Source of the DNA: Atopobiaceae bacterium
GTDB taxonomy: Bacteria > Actinomycetota > Coriobacteriia > Coriobacteriales > Atopobiaceae
DNA length: 57,779 nucleotides
NCBI GenBank assembly: GCA_017545665.1
Contig: JAFWKQ010000022.1
Coordinates: 1 to 57,779, forward strand
Direction: 5' to 3'
Under the pieces are notes generated by a model. That model did not search any database. It was not told the origin of the DNA and was given only the letters and a program-made list of their open reading frames with translations. A program made the translations under genes and the position numbers. Position 1 is the first letter of the stretch. Each line of letters opens with the position of its first letter. Positions 51,083 through 57,779 of this stretch are shown here, piece by piece.

Positions 51083-51622
51083 ATGGCTAAGCGCAAGATA
51101 CGCGGCATTCAGTTTGACAATCCCGACGAGCGAGAGGTATTCCATGCAAAGGAGTCGTGGGTTCCCCTCATCTTAGGTGCGATACCCATCGTGCTTCTGG
51201 GTGTGATCGCTTTCGCAGTCGCTCAGCTCGTGTTCAAAAACACTATGGTCGGCCTCATTCTTCTTGGCATAAGCATGGTCGTGGCAATTGTTACGCGAAT
51301 TCCACGTGTAATCGCCAACCTCGACACAGACGTTATAGTAACCGACAAGCGCCTGTATGCGCGTACGGGCATCGTAGATATTAAGGATCAGGTATGCGAC
51401 CTTTCCAACGTATCCGACGTTACGGTGGACCCATCCGTATTTGGCCGTCTGTTCGACTATGCAGACGTGCGCATCCAAACCTATGCCGGTGAGAGTGACT
51501 TTGAGCTTCGCAGCATTGCCCATGCCTACGAGATGCGCAAGGCCATAAGTCAGGGGTCCGACGCAAGCAGGACCTCAGCCTCACACGCATCAAAACAACG
51601 AAGCGTCCGTCATGACCAATAG
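51083..51622 (+). CDS. Membrane protein with bacterial PH domain
   Basis: A 179-residue protein from ATG 51083 behind AGAGGAG: two helices (LILGAIPIVLLGVIAFAVAQ; MVGLILLGISMVVAIVTRIP), then a bPH2-type domain (VIVTDKRLYARTGIVDIKDQ; LSNVSDVTVDPSVFGRLFDY). Overlaps the methyltransferase start by 11 bases. Confidence 0.75.
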   Translation: MAKRKIRGIQFDNPDEREVFHAKESWVPLILGAIPIVLLGVIAFAVAQLVFKNTMVGLILLGISMVVAIVTRIPRVIANLDTDVIVTDKRLYARTGIVDIKDQVCDLSNVSDVTVDPSVFGRLFDYADVRIQTYAGESDFELRSIAHAYEMRKAISQGSDASRTSASHASKQRSVRHDQ

Positions 51623-52964
51623 CACAAAAAACACGCTTCGCCTCACCGTAGAGCGCATGGCCTATGGCGCCGACGCAATAGCGCACACCGACGACGGAAA
51701 GACCGTCTTCGTCACAGGCGCCATTGCGGGCGACGTGGTTGAGGCGCATATCGTACAGGCTCAGAAGAATTACCTACGCGCTGCCACGGCCGAAGTGGTG
51801 GAGCCCTCTTCCCAGCGCGTTGAGTCCGCATGTCCCTTTTCCAGCATATGCGGTGGGTGCCCTTGGGCCAACCTTTCGCATGAGGCACAGCTCAAGGCAA
51901 AGAGAGACAACGTCATCGACGCACTGATTCGCATTGGGCATATGGAACCGTCCATAGCCCAAGAGCTCGTAAAGCCCTGCGCTGCGCCCTCAAAGCCGTG
52001 GGGATATCGCAACAAGGTTGAGCTCGCCTTCAAACGACAAGGACGCCGCGCCATCGTAGGCATGCATGCCCACACAGAAGCCGGGGCAGATCCCATGGTC
52101 GTAAAGGTCGACTCGTGCCCCCTGCTAGCCGGGCGTCAGCGGAAGGTTGTGAAGGCAGTTTCGGGCGCCCTTGGCTATTTGGCAGGCTCGTGCGATATTA
52201 CACTCGATCGTGTGGGAATCCGAACGTCCGCCAAAACGGGCGACCTTGAGGTTGCGCTCTGGACAGCGCCAGGCCCTTTCCCCCGTGCACAAGCGGCAAA
52301 GGTGTTGGCAGATGCAACCAAGGCGACCTCGGTTGTGCGCGTCCTTACCAAGGGACCGAAGAAGGCGCGCAAGGTAACGGGCGTAGAAGTGCTTGGGGGC
52401 AAAGGCATGTGGCGCGAGCGCTTGGGCGGCAACACCATGATGCTCTCGGCGCCATCATTCTTCCAAGTCAACACCGCAGGAGCGCAGAGACTCGTGGATC
52501 TCGTATTGGAGGGACTCTCCCCCACCGAAGACGACGAAGCCATGGACCTCTATTGCGGTGCAGGTACCTTTACGCTGCCTTTGGCCGAACGCTGCGCATG
52601 GGTTTCGGCAGTCGAGTCGTACGGGCCCGCCGTACGCGACCTGCGCCGAAACCTGGATGCCGTAGGCCTTGGAAACGTCGAACCCATTGGCGGAGATGCG
52701 GGCCGTGAGTTTCCCGACGGACAGGCCAACGTTATTGTCGTCGACCCTCCGCGAGCCGGACTCGCTCCTGACGTGGTAAAGAAACTCAGCGCACAGCCTG
52801 CACGGGCCATCGCTTACGTGAGCTGTGACCCAGCGACGCTTGCGCGCGACCTTGCCCGCTTTTCTGCTGCCGGAACGTTCCGACCCACGAGCATTATGCC
52901 CGTTGACCTCTTCCCACAAACCTATCACGTGGAAACAGTATGCTTGCTAGCGCATAAAGAGTAA
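51612..52964 (+). CDS. TrmA/RlmD-family RNA (uracil-5-)-methyltransferase
   Basis: A 450-residue SAM enzyme that methylates uridine C5 in rRNA or tRNA. It has an N-terminal TRAM domain (MTNSTKNTLRLTVERMAYGA), an Fe-S cluster set (CPFSSICGGCPW plus a later Cys), the SAM motif DLYCGAGTFTLPLA, VDPPRAGL and the catalytic Cys in YVSCDPATLARD. RlmD versus TrmA cannot be decided by eye. Next gene is 49 bases on. Confidence 0.9.
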   Translation: MTNSTKNTLRLTVERMAYGADAIAHTDDGKTVFVTGAIAGDVVEAHIVQAQKNYLRAATAEVVEPSSQRVESACPFSSICGGCPWANLSHEAQLKAKRDNVIDALIRIGHMEPSIAQELVKPCAAPSKPWGYRNKVELAFKRQGRRAIVGMHAHTEAGADPMVVKVDSCPLLAGRQRKVVKAVSGALGYLAGSCDITLDRVGIRTSAKTGDLEVALWTAPGPFPRAQAAKVLADATKATSVVRVLTKGPKKARKVTGVEVLGGKGMWRERLGGNTMMLSAPSFFQVNTAGAQRLVDLVLEGLSPTEDDEAMDLYCGAGTFTLPLAERCAWVSAVESYGPAVRDLRRNLDAVGLGNVEPIGGDAGREFPDGQANVIVVDPPRAGLAPDVVKKLSAQPARAIAYVSCDPATLARDLARFSAAGTFRPTSIMPVDLFPQTYHVETVCLLAHKE

Positions 52965-53013
52965 AAAGGGAACTGGAAAGCCAAAGCATCGTTACCTACG
53001 AGGAGAGTCGCTT

Positions 53014-56000
53014 ATGCGCGAAGGCACAACAGGTGAGGTTGACAAGCAATGTCTTGGCCTCAACGCAAACAAGGCTAACAACGCGGCATGGGACACCTGC
53101 AAGGTTTACACCGATATTGCCCATGCATTGGCACGCGGTTACACAGACCTCTTTTACGTAAATATGAGCACTGACGAGTTTATTGAGTACCACACCAATG
53201 ACGATCTGGGTGTGCTCACGGAAGCGCGCCGAGGGTCGGACTTCTTCGAGGGGTGCGAACGCGACGCGGAGATATACGTGCACCAAGACGACCAGAACGT
53301 CTTTGTTAAGACCATGAACCGGCAGTTTCTTGACGAAGCCCTAAACCGCAGCAAGATCTTTGAGTTTTCCTATCGCAGAATAAAGGACGGGGCACCTATC
53401 TACGTCAATATGAGAGTCTCTCGAATGGAGGACGACAAGCGGTTTATCGTCATAGCCGTATCGGATATCGACGAGCTAATGAGACAGCGCCAGGCAGAGG
53501 AACGGATGCAGGAAGAGCGTATTGTCTACGCACGCCTTCATGCCCTCACTGGCAACTTCATTGCCGTCTACGTGGTAGACCCCGAGACAAACAACTATCG
53601 CGAATTCAGCGCAATCGATAGCTACACCACATGCTTCGAGCAAGCAAAGGAAGGAGACGATTTCTTCGCAGCGGTTCAAGCTGCAGCCCAGTCTTTCAAC
53701 CATCCGGACGACCTGGGTCGTTTCTTTGCCGCCTTCACAAAAGAGAACATCATGGCGACCGTCGGGCAAGGCGGGATATTTACCTTGGACTATCGCCTTT
53801 TGATGGAGGGGAAGCCTCTTTACGTTCAGTTGAAAGCCGCCATGGTAGAGGAACGGGAAGGTCCGCGCCTGATCGTAGGCCTTAACGACGTCGATGCGCA
53901 GTATAGGCAAAAGGAGATCGACAAGGAAATCGCACGGCAAAAGGAAATTTACAACCAGATTACCTCTACCCTTGCCGAGCAGTACGATACGCTGTACTAC
54001 ATCGAGATAGCATCTAGCACGTACATCGAAATATCCTCTACCGACGAGTACAAGAAACTGAATGTTCCTGCAACTGGCAACGACTTCTTCACCGAGAGCA
54101 GAAGAAGCATACGCAAGTACGTGCATCCCGAAGACCAGGAAAAGGTCCTTGCCTTGCACTACAAAGATGTGATGCTGAACAATCTAAAGGACAGAAGCTC
54201 CTTCTCTATGGCATGGCGCCTGGTGGTAAATGGCCAGGTTCGACACATCCGCCATACGGAGGTTTTGGCAAAGGACGAAAAACACATTATCGTCTGTATC
54301 AAGAATATCAACAAGGAGATACAGGCAGAGCTTGCCCTTGAGGCAAATAAGCGAAAGACCGTTACCTATACGCAGATTGCCGAGAGACTGGCCGACCATT
54401 ACGACTTTATCTATTACATCAATTGCGAAAGTACGGAGTATGCAGAGTACTCAACGAAAAAGAGGTCTGGCGAGCTGAAGGTCCAGAGCGAGGGAAGTGA
54501 CTTCTTCACAATCGCTTGGAGAAACGCAGACAGACTCGTCCACGCAGAAGATCGGGAGAGAATACGACTCTTTCTCGACCGGGATCGACTGATTTCGCAA
54601 CTCGGGTATAGACGACAGCTGACCGCCGACTACCGCATGATTCTCGAAGGCGGGAGGGTGCAGTTCACACGCATGTCGGTGACGTACTCCTCCGATCACA
54701 CGCACTTCATCATCTGCGTCGAGAATCGCGACGAGGACGTTCGCAAGGAACAAGAGCATCTGGCAGAGCTTTCCCTTGCAAACGAGATGGCACGACGCGA
54801 TGAGCTGACGCACACTAAGAACAAAACGGCCTATCGCGAGATGGAGAGCGCGCTACAAAAGAAGATTGAAGATGGGTGTGAGCCCTTTGGAATCTTGGTC
54901 TGCGACATCAACGGCCTTAAGGTTATTAACGACACCGAAGGGCACAAAGCGGGCGACGAGTACATCAAGGCATCCTGCACGCTCATCTGTCGCGTCTTTC
55001 AACACAGTCCCGTGTTCCGCGTCGGCGGGGACGAGTTCGTAGCAGTGCTCAAGGGGAAAGATTTCGTAAACAGGGAAAGCCTTATCTCTCGGCTAAGGAA
55101 GCAGGTGGAGGAGAATATCCGAATTGGCGAGGGGCCCGTTATTGCCTCGGGCCTTGCGGAGTACCAACCAGATTCCGACCATTCCGTTGAAGAGGTGTTC
55201 AATCGGGCCGACACCCTTATGTACGACGATAAGACGCGTCTTAAAGAGCAGAAGCTACTTCAGGAGACCTATTTCCTCAAAGACACAACCGATGTGAGCG
55301 TCATTAGCGAAGACAGGCGCACCATGTTAGATTCTCTCTACAAGGCCTTTGAGGTGGTCTCTGAGGGAACCTACATATATCTCTGCGACATGAAGTACGA
55401 CTATTCCCGTTGGTCCAAAAGCGCAGTGGACACGTTTGGCCTGCCATCAGAATACATGTATGGCGCAGGAGACATCTGGGAGAATCGGATTCACCCCGAT
55501 GACCGCGTCGCATACCACAAGGGCATCGACGAGGTGTTTACTGGAAACGCCTCTGCCCACGACATGCAGTATCGGGCACAGCGCGTCACGGGGGAATACG
55601 ATGTATGCACTTGCAGGGGGCTCGTAATACGTGATCCCCTCGGTGAACCGGACTATTTCGTTGGTACCATACGCAATCACAGTATGCAAAGCCATATAGA
55701 CACGCTCACAGGCCTGAGGAACCAATACGGATTCTTCGAGGACCTTGACGTCTGCATTAAAAGAAAAGCGGAAATCAGCGTAATGCTCTTTGGCATAGCC
55801 AAGTTCTCAGAGATAAACGAGATGTACGGATACAACTTTGGCAACCGTGTGCTGCAGCTCTATACCCGAAAAGCATTCGAAATGATAGGGAACGGCGGGC
55901 ACATCTACAGAATCGACGGATCGAACATCGCGGTTATAAGCAACACGCATTCCGTCTCGGAATTGCGAGAGCTGTACAACGGATTCCGCTCATTCCTCCA

Positions 56001-56964
56001 CGAGGGATTTTCGGTAGATGGCAAATCCATTCTGTTGGACCTGCACTGCGGTGCCCTACGGATCAACGAGTTCAATATCGATTCCCAAACGGTCTACGCC
56101 TGCCTGAACTATGCCAATGCAGAGTCAAAAATCAAGCGACAAGGAGACATGGTCGAGTTCCAGAACGATCTGAACGAGGAGAACCATCAGAGGCTGGAGA
56201 AGCTCCATGCCATTCGCGCCTCAATAATGCATGGCCATAAGGGATTCTTCCTGCTCTACCAACCGGTCGTGGACGCACAGACCGAAAAGCTCATTGGAGC
56301 AGAGGCCCTCCTTCGTTGGGAGGACGATCGTTACGGCATGGTCCCGCCCGACCAATTCATTCCAATTCTGGAGTCGGATCCACTCTTCCCCGAGCTAGGC
56401 GAATGGATCATTTGGGAATCCATTTTCGCGGCAAAGCAAATCCTCAAGCTTAATCCCGATTTCGTAATCAATGTTAACCTCTCTTACACGCAACTGGAAA
56501 AGCCAGACTTCGTGGATATGGTTCTCCAAATCCTGAGCGATCTCGAATTTCCACCAGAGCACCTATGCCTTGAGGTTACCGAGCGATGCAGACTTCTGGA
56601 TTTGAAGCTCCTGAAGAATGTGCTCTCCAGCCTCAAATCCAGAGGCGTTCTGATTGCCCTCGATGACTTTGGCACTGGTTTCTCCTCCGTTAGCATTCTT
56701 AAGGAGATACCATTCAACATCATCAAGATTGACCGCAGCTTCGTTAGGGCAATAGAAGAGAACGACATCGATAGGAAAATCGTACAGAATATCGCTGACC
56801 TTGCCTCTATCTTTGACGCAAAGGTCTGCGTCGAGGGTATAGAGACTGAAGGCATGCGAGACATTCTAATGAGCTATAGGGTTGGTAGCTTCCAAGGATA
56901 CTACTACGCAAAGCCGCTCCTGATTCAGGATTTCGTGTCATGGACAAAGGACGCTCGGCAATAG
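53014..56964 (+). CDS. Giant multi-PAS GGDEF-EAL cyclic-di-GMP protein
   Basis: A 1316-residue cytosolic protein without membrane helices. Four PAS-like repeats of ~135 residues (about 22-160, 165-300, 310-435, 445-575) each keep a DFF and a later H-x-E/D-D. Then an intact GGDEF (RVGGDEF, 671-675), a fifth PAS (about 770-885), a degenerate GGDEF-like domain (IDGSN where GGDEF is expected) and a complete-looking EAL domain with E1097-A-L, LEVTER, DDFGTG (D1217, D1218) and VEGIET. It could both make and break c-di-GMP. Ends just before element H. Confidence 0.9.
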   Translation: MREGTTGEVDKQCLGLNANKANNAAWDTCKVYTDIAHALARGYTDLFYVNMSTDEFIEYHTNDDLGVLTEARRGSDFFEGCERDAEIYVHQDDQNVFVKTMNRQFLDEALNRSKIFEFSYRRIKDGAPIYVNMRVSRMEDDKRFIVIAVSDIDELMRQRQAEERMQEERIVYARLHALTGNFIAVYVVDPETNNYREFSAIDSYTTCFEQAKEGDDFFAAVQAAAQSFNHPDDLGRFFAAFTKENIMATVGQGGIFTLDYRLLMEGKPLYVQLKAAMVEEREGPRLIVGLNDVDAQYRQKEIDKEIARQKEIYNQITSTLAEQYDTLYYIEIASSTYIEISSTDEYKKLNVPATGNDFFTESRRSIRKYVHPEDQEKVLALHYKDVMLNNLKDRSSFSMAWRLVVNGQVRHIRHTEVLAKDEKHIIVCIKNINKEIQAELALEANKRKTVTYTQIAERLADHYDFIYYINCESTEYAEYSTKKRSGELKVQSEGSDFFTIAWRNADRLVHAEDRERIRLFLDRDRLISQLGYRRQLTADYRMILEGGRVQFTRMSVTYSSDHTHFIICVENRDEDVRKEQEHLAELSLANEMARRDELTHTKNKTAYREMESALQKKIEDGCEPFGILVCDINGLKVINDTEGHKAGDEYIKASCTLICRVFQHSPVFRVGGDEFVAVLKGKDFVNRESLISRLRKQVEENIRIGEGPVIASGLAEYQPDSDHSVEEVFNRADTLMYDDKTRLKEQKLLQETYFLKDTTDVSVISEDRRTMLDSLYKAFEVVSEGTYIYLCDMKYDYSRWSKSAVDTFGLPSEYMYGAGDIWENRIHPDDRVAYHKGIDEVFTGNASAHDMQYRAQRVTGEYDVCTCRGLVIRDPLGEPDYFVGTIRNHSMQSHIDTLTGLRNQYGFFEDLDVCIKRKAEISVMLFGIAKFSEINEMYGYNFGNRVLQLYTRKAFEMIGNGGHIYRIDGSNIAVISNTHSVSELRELYNGFRSFLHEGFSVDGKSILLDLHCGALRINEFNIDSQTVYACLNYANAESKIKRQGDMVEFQNDLNEENHQRLEKLHAIRASIMHGHKGFFLLYQPVVDAQTEKLIGAEALLRWEDDRYGMVPPDQFIPILESDPLFPELGEWIIWESIFAAKQILKLNPDFVINVNLSYTQLEKPDFVDMVLQILSDLEFPPEHLCLEVTERCRLLDLKLLKNVLSSLKSRGVLIALDDFGTGFSSVSILKEIPFNIIKIDRSFVRAIEENDIDRKIVQNIADLASIFDAKVCVEGIETEGMRDILMSYRVGSFQGYYYAKPLLIQDFVSWTKDARQ

Positions 56965-56967
56965 CCG

Positions 56968-57081
56968 TACCACCCGGGCTCTGCACCGGCGCCGCCCCGC
57001 AAACGGCTCCGCGCTCGCTTCGCTCGCTCACTTCGTGAGTCGCCATTTGCGGGGCGGCGCCGGTGCAGAGCCTGGGTGGTA
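56968..57081. repeat. Palindromic element H (40-bp arms, 34-nt conserved loop)
   Basis: Arms 56968-57007 and 57042-57081 pair at 38 of 40 positions with the two others wobble pairs (TACCACCCGGGCTCTGCACC... and complement). The loop (57008-57041) is 34 nt: TCCGCGCTCGCTTCGCTCGC then TCACTTCGTGAGTC. Between two co-directional signalling genes. Confidence 0.9.
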
Positions 57082-57193
57082 ACCACGCTTATACGCTAAA
57101 ACATATCATTAATCGAACTCCAAACATGCCTAGTGACAAGCACGTCTATTATGAAATGCATCTCTTAGGAAACAGTAGAGCGAGGCTAGTGGC

Positions 57194-57779
57194 ATGAAAG
57201 AGTACCAACTCTCGGAAGATCAGCGAGTCTTGATTGAGTCGATGCGTCAGCCGTTTGCCATCTGCCAATTTCTCGAAAGAGGTATTGTGACCCTTGCCGT
57301 GTCAGACGGCTTCTGCGAGCTGTTTGGCTATAGGGACCGTGCGCATGCGTATGCTGACATGAACATAAACATGTTCAAGGACATTCATCCAGAAGACACC
57401 GCGCGATTCACGAATGCTATCCTTCGTTTTGGCACCGAAGGGAGCAAACTGGACCTTACGTATCGTACGAAAGTCAATGGCTCTTCCGAATACAAGATCT
57501 TTCACCTGAGGGGTGAATGCGTGCGCCCAGACGCCGAACTTCGCCTTGCCCACATTTGGTTTTCCGACGAAGGCGCATATTTAGAGGGAGACGGTACGGA
57601 CACACCTCGCAAACCTCACAAAACCCCTCATCAGGAAAGCGCCGACTATACGAATCGCTATGACTACCTAACGGGACTTCCGAATCTCACATGCTTCTTT
57701 GAGCTGGCAGAAACCGGAAGGAAGGTTCTGCTAGATCAGGGAAAGTTGCCCGCGCTCTTGTACATTGACCTCAGCGGCA
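57194..57779 (+). CDS. PAS-GGDEF protein, 3' end cut by window
   Basis: Starts at ATG 57194 and remains open to the last base (195 codons visible). A PAS domain comes first (residues about 15-125: VTLAVSDGFCELFGYRDRAH, FKDIHPEDTARF), then a hydrophilic linker and the beginning of a GGDEF domain: YDYLTGLPNLTCFFELA and LLYIDLSG. It is a second c-di-GMP gene after the multi-PAS gene and shares the PAS wording, so the pair may have arisen by duplication. The ribosome site is weak. Confidence 0.75.
   Translation, partial: MKEYQLSEDQRVLIESMRQPFAICQFLERGIVTLAVSDGFCELFGYRDRAHAYADMNINMFKDIHPEDTARFTNAILRFGTEGSKLDLTYRTKVNGSSEYKIFHLRGECVRPDAELRLAHIWFSDEGAYLEGDGTDTPRKPHKTPHQESADYTNRYDYLTGLPNLTCFFELAETGRKVLLDQGKLPALLYIDLSG

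Overview
This window looks like chromosome of a monoderm actinobacterium of the Coriobacteriia, most likely an Olsenella/Atopobium-type anaerobe. That placement is inference from gene content: a Tad pilus without a secretin, a complete dlt operon, MurT, an arginine deiminase with an ornithine carbamoyltransferase, a T-box leader, and no tRNA or rRNA to settle it. Nearly all chromosomal genes are intact and tightly packed. The first 7.9 kb is visibly richer in GC and carries several broken genes.

Positions 1-7864 are the right end of a decaying prophage. It holds a collagen-like tail protein with an in-frame amber stop, a leucine-rich-repeat tail protein, a cargo cassette (divergent TetR regulator, then VOC-fold, cupin and SfsA-like genes), and a lysis module: XhlA-like protein, holin, GH25 lysozyme and Cpl-7-repeat endolysin. 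The two lysin genes carry three single-base frameshifts. The element stops at the 3' end of guaA, a known integration hotspot. The guaA product lacks the glutaminase domain.

Positions 9116-19000 are a minus-strand Tad/Flp pilus operon (cpaB, tadZ, tadA, tadB, tadC, flp, four TadE/TadG-type pseudopilins and one unknown) that ends in DUF192 and FHA genes. Then come a DUF3089 hydrolase, rsgA, a Ca2+-type P-ATPase, an HtrA protease, an NlpC/P60-type hydrolase, a U32 peptidase and murT. A geneless repeat cluster separates these from a small XRE regulator and a divergent SRAP gene.

Positions 31752-37500 are the dlt operon for D-alanylation of teichoic acids: dltA, a 47-residue lipoprotein, dltB, dltC, dltD, dltX and a membrane-anchored transglutaminase-like gene. 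A Trp-type T-box follows, controlling a TrpB2-type tryptophan synthase. After it come a coiled-coil NlpC/P60 protein, a Cys-rich small protein, a large polytopic membrane protein, the arginine genes, ppk, a C_GCAxxG_C_C protein, a bacterial PH-domain protein, an RlmD/TrmA-type methyltransferase, a very large multi-PAS GGDEF-EAL protein and the start of a second PAS-GGDEF gene.

The most unusual feature is a scattered family of long intergenic palindromes. At four loci the central loop is exactly 34 nt and nearly identical, while the arms differ in sequence from locus to locus yet remain self-complementary. Three further palindromes keep only the CGCTTCGCT-type core. They occur in convergent, co-directional and divergent gaps, so simple terminator function does not explain all of them.
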